Assembly (NCBI GenBank): GCA_018401375.1
Contig: JAGYKR010000004.1
Span: 106,749 to 170,748, forward strand
Direction: 5' to 3'
DNA from: Ilumatobacteraceae bacterium
GTDB lineage: Bacteria; Actinomycetota; Acidimicrobiia; Acidimicrobiales; Ilumatobacteraceae
Length of the DNA: 64,000 nt
A program made the position numbers and the translations under genes. Shown here in pieces: positions 35,465 through 45,859 of this stretch (position 1 is its first letter; the number at the start of each line of letters is the position of its first letter). Below the pieces are notes generated by a model, which was not told the origin of the DNA, did no database searches, and worked only from the letters and a program-made list of their open reading frames with translations.

Positions 35465-36274
35465 ATGTCTGATCGTGTCACCATCTCCATTTCTGACGGA
35501 ATCGCCGACGTCCGCTTCGACAGGGTCGATAAGCGCAACGCCCTCGATGGGGAGATGTTCGCCGCCATTGCAGCGGCCGGGGAACGTCTCAAGAACGAGC
35601 CGGCGGTGCGGGTAGTGGTGGTATCGGGTAACGGGCCCTCCTTTTGTGCCGGTCTGGATTTCTCCACTTTTGAGTCAATGGCCGGAGGAGACACGGCCGA
35701 TACACCCCGGAGGGGCAACCCGGGCCAAATCGAACCCGGCCAGATCGCTCACCTCGGTCAGCAAGTGGCCTGGGTATGGCAGGAAGTTCCGGTCCCAGTA
35801 ATCGCAGCGGTGCACGGCCACGCCCTCGGCGGCGGCCTGCAGATTGCGCTCGGAGCCGACATCCGCATCGTGCACCCCGATACCCAAATGTCGGTGCGTG
35901 AGGTCTACTGGGGGCTCGTGCCCGATATGACCGGCACCTTCGTGTTGTCGCGTCTGGTGAGAGCCGATGTGGCAAAAGAACTCACCTTTACGGCCAGGGT
36001 GTTCTCAGGGACCGAAGCCCATGAGATGGGTCTCGCCACTCGTCTGAGCGATCAGCCGCTCCAAGATGCGATGGCCTTGGCCACACAGATCGCTGGCAAT
36101 AGCCCCGGTGCGGTGCGCGGTTCGAAGGACCTATTTAACCGTATGTTCGCCGATGGGGCAGCCGAACAGTTCGCAGCGGAACGAGCGGTAATCTCCGCTC
36201 AGATCGGCAGCCCGAATCAGGTGGAGGCTGTGATGGCTGGCTTCGAAAAGCGGGCACCGGTTTACGCCGACTAA
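35465..36274 (+). CDS. Enoyl-CoA hydratase/isomerase family protein
   Basis: A 269-residue crotonase-fold enzyme. The CoA-binding and oxyanion-hole segments GPSFCAGLDFST and GHALGGGLQIALGADIR are present; the region YWGLVPDMTGTFVLSRLV sits where catalytic acidic residues lie. It has an Asp where many hydratases have Glu (PDMTGT), which is closer to the dienoyl-CoA isomerase type. Exact substrate unknown. It is transcribed away from the nitroreductase with a CRP-type site between. A small inverted repeat follows its stop. Confidence 0.82.
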   Translation: MSDRVTISISDGIADVRFDRVDKRNALDGEMFAAIAAAGERLKNEPAVRVVVVSGNGPSFCAGLDFSTFESMAGGDTADTPRRGNPGQIEPGQIAHLGQQVAWVWQEVPVPVIAAVHGHALGGGLQIALGADIRIVHPDTQMSVREVYWGLVPDMTGTFVLSRLVRADVAKELTFTARVFSGTEAHEMGLATRLSDQPLQDAMALATQIAGNSPGAVRGSKDLFNRMFADGAAEQFAAERAVISAQIGSPNQVEAVMAGFEKRAPVYAD

Positions 36275-36282
36275 GGCCCGCT

Positions 36283-36298
36283 CACTCAGGATTGAGTG
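36283..36298. terminator. Small hairpin after crotonase
   Basis: CACTCA, GGAT, TGAGTG: a six-pair hairpin eight bases after the stop codon, without a U-tract. A weak terminator at best. Confidence 0.4.
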
Positions 36299-36329
36299 TG
36301 GCGTTCCGGTCCTTCGTGGCCAGACCTTG

Positions 36330-36353
36330 TTCCCGCTGACTTTCCCGCTGGCT
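36330..36353. repeat. 12-bp tandem repeat, two copies, before gltB
   Basis: TTCCCGCTGACT and TTCCCGCTGGCT, one base different, in the 232-base gap between crotonase and gltB. The rest of the gap holds no recognised gene; a possible -10, CATAAT, is at 36438-36443, without a convincing -35. Confidence 0.7.
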
Positions 36354-36506
36354 CTCGCGGCGATGTGATGTGGCCCGATGTCACACCACCCCGGTTTCCT
36401 CTCGATCCATTACGTCTTCGGCCGTACAAAGCCGTAACATAATGATCACGTTCGGGCCAATGACGTCCCGGAGTCGAGTTCCCCATCTCACTCTTGGAAG
36501 TTCACG

Positions 36507-39500
36507 ATGCGCCTACAGCCAGGTCCCACCGGTCTTTATGACCCCCGTTTTGAGCACGACTCCTGCGGTGTGTCTTTTGTTGCCCACCTGAAAGGGCAGG
36601 CATCGAACCAACTCGTTGTGACCGGCTTAAAGGCCTTAACAAACCTTGAACATCGCGGGGCCACCGGTGCCGAACCGGATTCGGGAGATGGGGCCGGAAT
36701 CTTGCTCCAGATTCCTGACCGTTTCCTTCGTGAGGTCGTGGACTTTGACCTTCCCGCTATCGGCTCCTATGCCGCTGGCATCGCATTCATGCCGGTTGAG
36801 GATGGTGCCTTCGCCGAAGCCCGTGCCCGGGTGGAGCAGATCATGGGGGAACAAGGTCTCTCCGTGCTCGGCTGGCGCAGCGTGCCGGTGCGCCCCGACA
36901 CGCTCGGAGCCACCGCCCGCGCTGCTATGCCTCGATGCGAGCAACTGTTCGTTGAGGCGACCGATGGTTCCGCCGGTATCGATCTCGATCGCAAAACATT
37001 TGTGGCTCGCAAGCGCACCGAACATGAACTTGGGGAGCACCTCGAGACATATTTCTCCTCCCTTTCGGCGCGCACGATTGTGTACAAGGGGATGTTGACC
37101 ACCCCACAGTTGAGCGAGTTTTTTGTGGACCTCAACGATGAGCGGGTGGAGAGCGCATTGTTGCTCGTGCACTCCCGGTTCTCCACCAACACGTTCCCGT
37201 CCTGGCCCTTGGCCCACCCGTACCGGTACGTGGCCCACAACGGAGAGATCAACACGGTGCAGGGCAACCAAAACTGGATGCGGGCCCGTGAGGCGATGGC
37301 GGCAAGTCCGTTCCTGCCTGACTTGGAAAAGGCGTTCCCGATCTGCACCCCGGGGGCCTCGGACACAGCTCGTTTTGACGAGGTACTCGAGTTATTGCAT
37401 CTGGCCGGAAGGCCTCTCCACCACGCGGTGTTGATGATGATCCCAGAAGCCTGGGAGAACAACACGAACATGGATCCGGCCCGCCGGGCCTTTTATCGAT
37501 TCCATGCATCGCTGATGGAACCGTGGGATGGCCCGGCCAGCGTGACCTTCACAGACGGCACGATGATCGGAGCAGTGTTGGACCGCAACGGTCTGCGCCC
37601 AAGTCGATATTGGGTGACTGACGACGATCTCGTGGTGATGGCCTCAGAGGTCGGAGTGATCGACATCGATCCGTCCCGGGTGGTGCGTAAGGGTCGGTTA
37701 CAGCCGGGCAAGATGTTCCTCATTGACACCAGCCTCGGCCGAATCGTGGGCGATGACGAGATCAAGGACGCTTTGGCGGCCGAGCATCCCTATCAGCAGT
37801 GGCTAGATGATGGACTCGTTGAGTTCGATGAACTGCCGGCTCGCGATCACATGGTTTTTAGCCACGACAGCGTGCTGCGCCGTCAGCAGATGTTTGGGTA
37901 CACCCACGAGGAACTGAAGATTTTGATCGCCCCGATGGCCAAAGCGGGGATGGAGTCGCTCGGATCCATGGGCACCGACACGCCGATTGCGGTGCTGTCA
38001 TTGCGGCCCCGTCTGCTGTTTGATTACTTCCAACAGTTATTCGCTCAGGTCACGAACCCGCCTTTGGACGCGATTCGCGAAGAGGTGGTCACGGCGATCT
38101 CGTCGAGCATCGGACCGGAATCCAATCTCTTGGAACCCGGCCCGGAGAGTTGCGCCCAGCTGGCGTTGCCCTATCCGATTATCGACAACGACGAACTCGC
38201 CAAGATCCTCCACGCAAATGACGATGGTGCCTTTCCAGGGCTGCGTAGCCACTTGGTCTCTGGCCTGTTTGAAGTGGATGGCCGAGGGGCTGCTTTAGAG
38301 GCGCGACTTGAGCAGATCTGCACCGAAGTGTCCGCCGCCATTGACGACGGGGCGCGGATCCTTGTGTTGTCGGATCGCAATGCTGACGTCAAATACGCAC
38401 CGATCCCTTCGTTGTTGTTGACGTCTGCGGTACACCATCATCTCGTTCGGACTCGTCAGCGGACCATGGTCGGTCTCGTCGTTGAATGTGGTGACGCCCG
38501 AGAGGTGCACCACATGGCGTTGCTCGTTGGCTACGGAGCCGGTGCGATTAATCCGTATCTCGCTTTTGAGTCCATTGAAGATCTGATTGCCGCGGATGAT
38601 GGTCGCGGCTTGCACGGCCTCGGCGGGATGGATCCCGATAAGGCGATTCGTAACTACATCAAGGCCTGCGGCAAGGGCGTGTTGAAGGTCATGTCCAAGA
38701 TGGGTGTGTCCACGGTGGCGAGTTACACCGGCGCACAAATCTTCGAGGCGATCGGCCTCGGCGAGGAACTGGTGGAGAAGTATTTCACCGGTACCGTGAG
38801 CCGCCTCGGAGGTATCGGCTTAGAGGTCATTGCGACCGCCGTTGCGATGCGGCATGCGATCGCCAACCCGCGTCGTCCGGAAGAGCGGGCCCACCGCACC
38901 TTAGAAATCGGTGGCGAATATCAGTGGCGTCGAGAGGGCGAGTTCCATCTCTTCAATCCCGAGACGGTGTTCAAACTTCAGCATGCAACCCGCGCCAAGC
39001 GGTACGACATCTTTAAGGAATACACCTCAAAGGTGGATGACCAATCCGAGAATCTCTCCACCCTGCGGGGCCTGTTCAAGTTCCGTAATGGCCACTTGCC
39101 CCCGGTCCCGATCGATGAGGTGGAGCCGATCTCAGAGATCGTGAAACGCTTCTCCACCGGGGCGATGTCCTATGGATCGATTTCTGCTGAGGCCCATGAG
39201 ACCTTGGCGATCGCGATGAATCGTTTGGGAGCCAAGTCCAATACCGGTGAGGGCGGGGAGGACGCCGAGCGCCTCTATGACCCAGAGCGGCGTTCCTCGA
39301 TCAAGCAGGTGGCGTCAGGACGCTTCGGTGTGACAGCGGAATACTTGACTAATGCCGATGATCTGCAGATCAAGATGGCCCAAGGCGCAAAACCGGGCGA
39401 AGGCGGACAGCTACCCGGATACAAGGTGTACCCGTGGATCGCAGCGACGCGACACTCGACTGCAGGGGTCGGTCTGATCAGCCCGCCCCCTCACCATGAC

Positions 39501-41063
39501 ATCTATTCCATCGAAGATCTCAAACAGCTCATCCACGATCTGAAAAACTCAAATCCCGCTGCTCGGGTACACGTGAAGTTGGTAGCCGAGATGGGTGTGG
39601 GCACGGTTGCGGCCGGTGTGGCCAAAGCCAAAGCCGACGTCGTGTTGATCTCGGGTCACGACGGCGGCACTGGCGCAAGTCCATTGACCTCGCTCAAGCA
39701 CGCTGGTGGACCCTGGGAACTCGGTCTCGCCGAAACCCAACAGACCCTGGTGCTCAATGGTCTTCGCGACCGGATTGTGGTTCAGGCCGATGGGCAAATG
39801 AAGACCGGACGCGACGTGGTGGTCGCGGCGTTGCTCGGCGCTGAGGAGTTCGGTTTTGCAACCGCCCCTTTGGTGGTGTCGGGTTGTGTGATGATGCGGG
39901 TCTGCCATCTCGATACCTGCCCGGTAGGAATCGCGACTCAAAATCCAGAACTACGCAAACGCTTCACCGGCACCCCGGAATTCGTGATCAACTTCTTTGA
40001 GTTCATCGCCACCGAGGTCCGCGAAATGATGGCGCAACTCGGCTATCGCACGATGGATGAGATGGTTGGCGATGTCGGTGCCCTCGACGTGCAGCCAGCA
40101 GTGGACCACTGGAAGGCGGAAGGGCTCGATATCAGCCCGATCCTGGTCATCCCGGAGAACCCGTATGCCCAAAGTCTGCACCAGACCATCGCCCAGGATC
40201 ACGGCCTCGATGAGGCATTGGATAACGAACTCATTCGTCTGTCGCAGTCAGCCATCATGGACGCCACTGCGGTGTCGATCGAACTACCGATCCGCAACGT
40301 GAATCGGACTGTGGGCACGATGCTCGGTCACGAGATCACGAAACGCTGGAGAGGGGCTGGTCTGCCCGATGACACGATCCGCATCCACTTCACCGGCTCT
40401 GCCGGGCAAAGTTTTGGTGCCTTCGTCCCCGCTGGCGTCACGATGCGACTCGAAGGCGATGCCAATGACTATCTCGGAAAGGGGCTCTCAGGCGGTCGCC
40501 TGATCGTCCATCCTGATTCTGCCGCCACATTCAGTGCGCATGAACAGGTGATCGCTGGCAATGTGATCGGTTACGGCGCAACGAGTGGGGAAATATTCCT
40601 CGGTGGCATGGTCGGTGAGCGATTCTGCGTGCGGAACTCCGGTGCCACCGCAGTGGTCGAAGGGGTGGGCGATCATGGCTGCGAGTACATGACCGGCGGA
40701 AAGGTAGTGGTGCTCGGCCCAACCGGCCGCAACTTTGGTGCCGGTATGTCGGGTGGAATCGCCTACGTCTACGATCCGGCCGAGGATTTTGCATCCAAGG
40801 TCAACTTCGAGATGGTGGAACTCGAGGAACTGACCGAGGAGGATTCTGAGGATCTTCTCACATTGATCTCACGCCACGGTGACCTGACCGGTTCTGAAGT
40901 GGCCCAGCGGATCGCTGGCGATTTTGCCGCCGAGGTAACCAAGTTCCGCAAGGTGATGCCCAAGGATTACAAGCGGGTGCTGACCGTAATGCGTGAAGCT
41001 GCGGCTGAGGGCTTGGACGAAGAGACAACAGTGGATCGCGTGATGGAGGCTGCTCGTGGGTGA
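36507..41063 (+). CDS. gltB: Glutamate synthase (NADPH/ferredoxin) large subunit
   Basis: A 1518-residue enzyme that transfers the amide nitrogen of glutamine to 2-oxoglutarate. After a 19-residue propeptide the nucleophilic cysteine sits in [11 protein letters not shown] (Cys20). The class II glutaminase domain (residues about 20-430) is followed by the central domain, the FMN-binding barrel ([20 protein letters not shown], near 1050, in part), the 3Fe-4S cysteines [15 protein letters not shown] (near 1130) and the C-terminal beta-helix domain (GGRLIVHPD to [11 protein letters not shown]). The length is standard. It overlaps gltD by eight bases. Confidence 0.96.
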   Translation: MRLQPGPTGLYDPRFEHDSCGVSFVAHLKGQASNQLVVTGLKALTNLEHRGATGAEPDSGDGAGILLQIPDRFLREVVDFDLPAIGSYAAGIAFMPVEDGAFAEARARVEQIMGEQGLSVLGWRSVPVRPDTLGATARAAMPRCEQLFVEATDGSAGIDLDRKTFVARKRTEHELGEHLETYFSSLSARTIVYKGMLTTPQLSEFFVDLNDERVESALLLVHSRFSTNTFPSWPLAHPYRYVAHNGEINTVQGNQNWMRAREAMAASPFLPDLEKAFPICTPGASDTARFDEVLELLHLAGRPLHHAVLMMIPEAWENNTNMDPARRAFYRFHASLMEPWDGPASVTFTDGTMIGAVLDRNGLRPSRYWVTDDDLVVMASEVGVIDIDPSRVVRKGRLQPGKMFLIDTSLGRIVGDDEIKDALAAEHPYQQWLDDGLVEFDELPARDHMVFSHDSVLRRQQMFGYTHEELKILIAPMAKAGMESLGSMGTDTPIAVLSLRPRLLFDYFQQLFAQVTNPPLDAIREEVVTAISSSIGPESNLLEPGPESCAQLALPYPIIDNDELAKILHANDDGAFPGLRSHLVSGLFEVDGRGAALEARLEQICTEVSAAIDDGARILVLSDRNADVKYAPIPSLLLTSAVHHHLVRTRQRTMVGLVVECGDAREVHHMALLVGYGAGAINPYLAFESIEDLIAADDGRGLHGLGGMDPDKAIRNYIKACGKGVLKVMSKMGVSTVASYTGAQIFEAIGLGEELVEKYFTGTVSRLGGIGLEVIATAVAMRHAIANPRRPEERAHRTLEIGGEYQWRREGEFHLFNPETVFKLQHATRAKRYDIFKEYTSKVDDQSENLSTLRGLFKFRNGHLPPVPIDEVEPISEIVKRFSTGAMSYGSISAEAHETLAIAMNRLGAKSNTGEGGEDAERLYDPERRSSIKQVASGRFGVTAEYLTNADDLQIKMAQGAKPGEGGQLPGYKVYPWIAATRHSTAGVGLISPPPHHDIYSIEDLKQLIHDLKNSNPAARVHVKLVAEMGVGTVAAGVAKAKADVVLISGHDGGTGASPLTSLKHAGGPWELGLAETQQTLVLNGLRDRIVVQADGQMKTGRDVVVAALLGAEEFGFATAPLVVSGCVMMRVCHLDTCPVGIATQNPELRKRFTGTPEFVINFFEFIATEVREMMAQLGYRTMDEMVGDVGALDVQPAVDHWKAEGLDISPILVIPENPYAQSLHQTIAQDHGLDEALDNELIRLSQSAIMDATAVSIELPIRNVNRTVGTMLGHEITKRWRGAGLPDDTIRIHFTGSAGQSFGAFVPAGVTMRLEGDANDYLGKGLSGGRLIVHPDSAATFSAHEQVIAGNVIGYGATSGEIFLGGMVGERFCVRNSGATAVVEGVGDHGCEYMTGGKVVVLGPTGRNFGAGMSGGIAYVYDPAEDFASKVNFEMVELEELTEEDSEDLLTLISRHGDLTGSEVAQRIAGDFAAEVTKFRKVMPKDYKRVLTVMREAAAEGLDEETTVDRVMEAARG

Positions 41064-42507
41064 GGCACAAGGATTTTTGAAATGGGACCGTCAACTCCCT
41101 TCGCGTCGATCTGTCCCGGTGCGCCTGCGCGACTGGAAAGAGGTCTATGAGGAATTTGATCCAGCGGAACTGAAGTTGCAGGCGGGCCGATGCATGGACT
41201 GCGGCATCCCGTTCTGCAACAACGGCTGCCCGCTGGGCAACCTCATCCCTGACTGGAACGACCTCGTCTACCGGGACCACTGGCGTGAAGCCATTGACCG
41301 CTTACACGCCACCAACAACTTCCCTGAGTTCACCGGCCGCCTATGTCCGGCTCCCTGTGAGGCGGCCTGCGTGCTTGGGATTAGCTCGCCGGCGGTGGCG
41401 ATCAAGCAGGTGGAAGTGGAGATCATTGACCGGGCTTGGTCCGAGGGTTGGGTCACCCCACAGATACCGAGCGTTCGCACCGGCAAACGGGTTGCAGTGG
41501 TGGGCTCTGGCCCTGCCGGCCTTGCCGTGGCTCAGCAACTCACCCGGGTCGGCCACGAGGTCGTGGTACTCGAGCGCTCTGATCGCATCGGCGGTCTGTT
41601 GCGGTACGGGATCCCTGAATTCAAAATGGAAAAGCGCCACCTGGATCGTCGCCTCGCTCAGATGGAGGCTGAAGGTACCGAGTTTCGGACCAACGCCGGT
41701 GTCGGTGAGGCAGTGGATGTTGAGGTGCTGCAGGCGTCATATGACGCAGTTGTGCTCGCCTGCGGTGCGACGGCCTGGCGCGATCTGACGATCCCGGGCC
41801 GTGAGCTCAACGGCATCCATCAGGCGATGGAGTACCTGCCGTGGGCCAACAAGGTTCAAGAGGGTGATCTCGAAGATTCTCCGATCGATGCAGCGGGTAA
41901 GCATGTGGTGATCATCGGTGGCGGAGACACGGGGGCTGACTGCCTCGGAACCTCGCATCGCCAAGGGGCTGCATCTGTGACACAGCTTGAAATCATGGCG
42001 CAACCGCCCGAGACCCGAGCGGCCAACAACCCGTGGCCGCAGTGGAGCATGATCTATCGCGTCTCTTCGGCCCATGAAGAGGGTGGCGAGCGTTTGTTCA
42101 GCGTCAACACGGAGAAGTTCCTTGACGATGGTGCTGGCAATGTCCGGGCCCTCTTGATCCACGAGGTAGAGATGGTGGACGGCCGGTTCGTCAAGGTGGA
42201 TGGTTCAGATCGTGAACTGCCCGCCGACCTCGTGTTTTTAGCGATGGGCTTCACCGGACCCGAAACGGGATCTTGGCTGGACCAACTCGGGGTGGACATC
42301 GATGAGCGAGGCAACCTCGTCCGTGATGCTGCCTACATGTCGAATGTGGACGGCATCTTCGTGGCCGGCGACATGGGCCGCGGCCAGAGCCTGATCGTGT
42401 GGGCTATCGCTGAGGGTCGGGCCTGCGCCGCCGGCGTTGACGCCTTCTTGATGGGGGAGAGTCGCCTGCCTCGCCCGGTCCGACCCACTGATCGGCCCCT
42501 CACCTGA
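41056..42507 (+). CDS. gltD: Glutamate synthase small subunit
   Basis: A 483-residue FAD/Fe-S reductase that delivers electrons from NADPH to GltB. The N-terminal Fe-S segment has [17 protein letters not shown] and [12 protein letters not shown]; the FAD loop is [15 protein letters not shown] and the NADPH loop is [13 protein letters not shown]. The C-terminal [20 protein letters not shown] is the second FAD-contact motif. The start overlaps the end of gltB, which implies translational coupling for the equal amounts of both subunits. Confidence 0.95.
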   Translation: MGEAQGFLKWDRQLPSRRSVPVRLRDWKEVYEEFDPAELKLQAGRCMDCGIPFCNNGCPLGNLIPDWNDLVYRDHWREAIDRLHATNNFPEFTGRLCPAPCEAACVLGISSPAVAIKQVEVEIIDRAWSEGWVTPQIPSVRTGKRVAVVGSGPAGLAVAQQLTRVGHEVVVLERSDRIGGLLRYGIPEFKMEKRHLDRRLAQMEAEGTEFRTNAGVGEAVDVEVLQASYDAVVLACGATAWRDLTIPGRELNGIHQAMEYLPWANKVQEGDLEDSPIDAAGKHVVIIGGGDTGADCLGTSHRQGAASVTQLEIMAQPPETRAANNPWPQWSMIYRVSSAHEEGGERLFSVNTEKFLDDGAGNVRALLIHEVEMVDGRFVKVDGSDRELPADLVFLAMGFTGPETGSWLDQLGVDIDERGNLVRDAAYMSNVDGIFVAGDMGRGQSLIVWAIAEGRACAAGVDAFLMGESRLPRPVRPTDRPLT

Positions 42508-42559
42508 GTGAGACAGCAGTGACATCGTTTCGCTTGTTCTACGGCCTACTCTGGAGAAC

Positions 42560-43207
42560 ATGGCGATGAGCGGAACCTCGGTCACAAAAACCTGGCGTGG
42601 CGGCTCCGGCCTGCTTGCGGTTGTGGTCTTCGCTGTGGTTCCCCTTTCGGCCTGCGGTGAGGACGAACTCGTAGCCCGCACGACGCTGGCGCCGATTCAG
42701 CCCTCTAGCTACGTGGTTCGTGACCCAGTGGTCACGAGCACCACGTTGGTTGAATCAGAGACGGAGCCGGCGAGCTTGATTAATTCTGAGGGTCGCTCTC
42801 AAGTGGAGCAGGAATACCTGATCAAGTCCGGTGACTCCGTATCGTTGATTGCCAGCGTGTACGGGATAACTGGCGAAGAAATCGCCCGATACAACGACTG
42901 GCCGGACGGTGTGTTCCAAGCGATCTTCCCCGGCCAGACGATCCGGATCCCACCGCTGGCTCTTGTCCCAGGTGCGGCAGAGACGCCCGTAGTCAATGAG
43001 GATGGGACTCCGACTCAGACCACGGTGGCTGTGGCTGCTGAGGAATGCCTCGAAGGGATCTATGTGCTCGTCTCGGGTGACATGCCGGTCAGGGTGGCCG
43101 AGAGATTCGGGGTGACCCTCGATGCACTGAACTTCGCTAATCGCAATACCTCTGGGTACGGCGCTTTCATCGTCGGTACCCGGGTCCGCATTCCCTGCGC
43201 CGAGTAA
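42560..43207 (+). CDS. LysM-domain lipoprotein
   Basis: A 215-residue secreted protein. A signal peptide (residues about 14-33) ends in a lipobox (PLSAC), so it is probably lipid-anchored on the outer face of the membrane. Two LysM domains follow (YLIKSGDSVSLIASVYGI and VLVSGDMPVRVAERFGVT, in part), which bind peptidoglycan or chitin-like glycans. GGAG lies four bases before the ATG. It may be a cell-wall anchor or sensor; no enzyme domain is visible. Confidence 0.82.
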   Translation: MAMSGTSVTKTWRGGSGLLAVVVFAVVPLSACGEDELVARTTLAPIQPSSYVVRDPVVTSTTLVESETEPASLINSEGRSQVEQEYLIKSGDSVSLIASVYGITGEEIARYNDWPDGVFQAIFPGQTIRIPPLALVPGAAETPVVNEDGTPTQTTVAVAAEECLEGIYVLVSGDMPVRVAERFGVTLDALNFANRNTSGYGAFIVGTRVRIPCAE

Positions 43208-43223
43208 ACCGGCTGCTCTGTGT

Positions 43224-44264
43224 TCAGATCCCCGACGGCCACTTGCGTTCGGGGGGCCGCCGTAGCCCCGCCACCGTGCGGCGGCGATGCTCCGTGAGCG
43301 CCCAATGCCGGCGCCAGCCGGTTACCTCTGGTCCACTCAACGACGGATTCTCCTTGCGGGCCGCCCGCTGGCGTGCCGACCAAAAGTCGGTGAGCGACTC
43401 ATCGCCCAACAAGGTGACGGCGGCCTCAATCCGAGCGTTAAACCGGCGGGTGTTCTCACCCTCCTCCGGCCACATCGGTGCACCGAAAATCACGCGTGTC
43501 CGTCCCGGCTTGAGACGTTTGGCACCCTTGCCGAAAATAACGCCAGTGCCATCGATGAAGACGGGGACCACTGGCACCTCGCAACGAGCCGAAAGGTACG
43601 CTGCGCCGCCTTTGAAGGATTGACCCCAGCCGTCGGGGGACCGACCACCTTCGGGGTAAATCACGAGACTGTGACCCTTAGCGACGAGATCGCGGATGAG
43701 GTCCGCTGATCGACGACCGGTGGCATCACGATCGATGGGAATCGCGTTAAGGGCCAGAGCAGAAATTGCGGCCTTCCATCGGGCATCAAAAAAATAATCG
43801 GCGGCCGCAGCGATGACGAGTTTGTGGCGCCATTCGCTCGGGACTGCCCTGATCATCAGGCCGGTGTCAATGTGGCTGTGGTGGTTGGGAGCAAAGATCA
43901 CCGGCTGAACCCGGTCGTTGGATGATTCGAGATCACAAAGGTCGGCGAGACGATCGACACCGAGAATCTCCGGGGACGCCACCTGACGAACAGCGAGTCG
44001 CAGCGGACCCTCCACCAGCAGGGCGCGAATGGCATTCGGAACCGGACGGCGGGCCCATTCAGTGTCGTAGTCGGCGCCGAGGGCGGTCCGGTCATCGGGC
44101 ACTTCCACCCCTCGGGGAACTGACGGTGCGCGGTACGGAAACCCGGTGGCCTGGAGCGGTCGGGCGATACGGCGCAAAGTGTTCTCGATACGTCCAGCAG
44201 CGCGTTGGGCGCGGCGAATCCGACGTCGAGCAGACCGCACTGAGTCGTGGAGAGCAGACGCCAT
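43224..44264 (-). CDS. PlsC-like 1-acylglycerol-3-phosphate acyltransferase
   Basis: A 346-residue membrane-associated acyltransferase. The catalytic HX4D motif is HHSHID within NHHSHIDTGLM; YPEGGRSPDGWGQSFKGGAAYLS (in part) gives the acceptor-binding EGGR motif, and PVVPVFIDGTG follows. It is the last gene of the minus-strand operon starting with the acyl-reductase at 49449 and follows the LarA-like gene by seven bases. The acceptor could be lysophosphatidic acid or another lipid alcohol; the operon suggests a specialised role. Confidence 0.85.
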   Translation of the reverse strand: MASALHDSVRSARRRIRRAQRAAGRIENTLRRIARPLQATGFPYRAPSVPRGVEVPDDRTALGADYDTEWARRPVPNAIRALLVEGPLRLAVRQVASPEILGVDRLADLCDLESSNDRVQPVIFAPNHHSHIDTGLMIRAVPSEWRHKLVIAAAADYFFDARWKAAISALALNAIPIDRDATGRRSADLIRDLVAKGHSLVIYPEGGRSPDGWGQSFKGGAAYLSARCEVPVVPVFIDGTGVIFGKGAKRLKPGRTRVIFGAPMWPEEGENTRRFNARIEAAVTLLGDESLTDFWSARQRAARKENPSLSGPEVTGWRRHWALTEHRRRTVAGLRRPPERKWPSGI

Positions 44265-44271
44265 CAGTGGT

Positions 44272-45858
44272 TCAGCTCACATCGGCGACCAGCATCGCCG
44301 GAACGTGAAGATGGGTGATGGAAGGGGAACGCCCGACCACATCGGAGGCGATCTCGAGGGCGTCGTTCATTGTGGAAGCCGGGGTGAAGCCGAGCCGGCG
44401 AACGGTGGGCGGATCCCCACCGACGATGATGACCTTGCCGGCATGCTGTTGGCCGTGCGCACCCCAGTACCACGCGTAGAACGGGTGCACCCCGTGGTAG
44501 GCGTTGCCGGTGCGGTAGAGATGTCGGTACCACTCGTCTTCGGCGTAACGCTTCTCATATTTCTGCGCCATGACCACCGGATCGGGGGAATCGGCCAGTA
44601 CCTCATCGAAGAAGTCGATGTAACTCGGGTGATGCACGGGATGGAACTCCCGATATGTCGGGTGGGTCATGATGATCACGCCACCCTCACGTACGAGCGG
44701 TTTGTTCCGATACATGTTGAACAGGTATCCGAGACCCATGCACATGACGAGGATCGGGTTCATGATCGACTCGGGGTTATACGGGGAGATGAACGGGATC
44801 CCCATCGTCAAGATGTCGGTCTGGCCTTCCACCTCCACCACCTGCTGGCGGTAGACGTGTTCGAGGGTGATCTCGTGAACGGCGTCGGTGGCACCAGCGG
44901 TCACGCTGGTTGTGCGGTAAGGAGCTTCGATGCCGTGGAAGATTTTACGGGCCATCCGAGTGGGCATCGCATTTAAGGACTTAGCAGTGGCTAAGTAGGT
45001 GGCGCGATCACGCGCTGACCATTCCCATTCACGCTTCGACAAAAAATTGAAAGGCGAAGGGAAGGTGTCGGTGTTAAGGGAGGATTCGATCTGGAAGATC
45101 TTGGGTCCGTTGGTGCGCAGCACCTCGCCCATCCGCCAGACGCTCTTGTGGAGATCGCTCTTGTGTCGATCCACCAAAGAGCGGGTGTTTCGCAGCGTCT
45201 CAGGGTTGTGATGGTGGCTCAGACAGCGATACGAAGCCAATCCGGTGGTGATCGACTTCCACCCTCCGTCCATCGGTGACTGGTTGACGTTCAGGTACAC
45301 GATCAGGTCGCTTTCGGCGGCCCGTTTGTTGATCTCCAGGACCTCCCCATGGGGGGTTGTCCCGATCACAGTAAGACCATCAGGGTCCTCGGCATCGTGC
45401 TGATACAGCAGTCCGCGCGGAGCGAAAGCGTCAAAGACCCGATCTCCGAGTACGTGGCGTAACTCGTAGTCGTGCATCCGGCGATGTAACCCGAGAGCCG
45501 CAATGATGTGGACATCGTCCACTCCGGCTGCGGCTGCCATGTCCAGCACCGCCTCAATCATCCGCTGACGATTATCGGGCCGTTGCATTTTGGGTAGCGA
45601 CAAGCTTGCGTCATCGAACGCAATAGTGAGGCGCATCCCGGGGAATAACAGCGCCGGCAGCGGGTCAGAGTCCACGGGATGTAACAGTGCATGGCGAATC
45701 GCACCATCAAGATTGCGCAGTGGGGCCAGCGGCTCAGGCGGATAGATGATCCGGCTGCGGTCAGCAGGCAATTTCTCCAGGCGAAAGCTTTCCCCATGCC
45801 AGAACAGCGTCGGTGGGGTGGAACGATCAACATCGAGCACAAATCCGGGACGGGGCAT
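44272..45858 (-). CDS. LarA-like (DUF2088) protein
   Basis: A 528-residue protein of the lactate-racemase LarA family. The N-terminal domain shows FDDASLSLP, ALGLHRRMHDYEL and the core HDAEDPDGLTVIGTTPHGEVLEINKRAA in parts, like LarA. In LarA the nickel-pincer cofactor is held on a lysine with several histidines; here the lysine may be in GGWKSITTG, and HHH follows, but the catalytic histidine that sits before GFSGGRK in LarA is missing (the segment reads VNQSPMDGGW). LarB, LarC and LarE genes are not in the window. The start at 45858, one base after the upstream stop, has GGGAG nine bases before it. Confidence 0.75.
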   Translation of the reverse strand: MPRPGFVLDVDRSTPPTLFWHGESFRLEKLPADRSRIIYPPEPLAPLRNLDGAIRHALLHPVDSDPLPALLFPGMRLTIAFDDASLSLPKMQRPDNRQRMIEAVLDMAAAAGVDDVHIIAALGLHRRMHDYELRHVLGDRVFDAFAPRGLLYQHDAEDPDGLTVIGTTPHGEVLEINKRAAESDLIVYLNVNQSPMDGGWKSITTGLASYRCLSHHHNPETLRNTRSLVDRHKSDLHKSVWRMGEVLRTNGPKIFQIESSLNTDTFPSPFNFLSKREWEWSARDRATYLATAKSLNAMPTRMARKIFHGIEAPYRTTSVTAGATDAVHEITLEHVYRQQVVEVEGQTDILTMGIPFISPYNPESIMNPILVMCMGLGYLFNMYRNKPLVREGGVIIMTHPTYREFHPVHHPSYIDFFDEVLADSPDPVVMAQKYEKRYAEDEWYRHLYRTGNAYHGVHPFYAWYWGAHGQQHAGKVIIVGGDPPTVRRLGFTPASTMNDALEIASDVVGRSPSITHLHVPAMLVADVS

Positions 45859-45859
45859 C

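Noticed and set aside
36364..36385. TGTGA ... TCACA before gltB as a CRP site
   Set aside because: The half-sites are 12 bases apart, not six.
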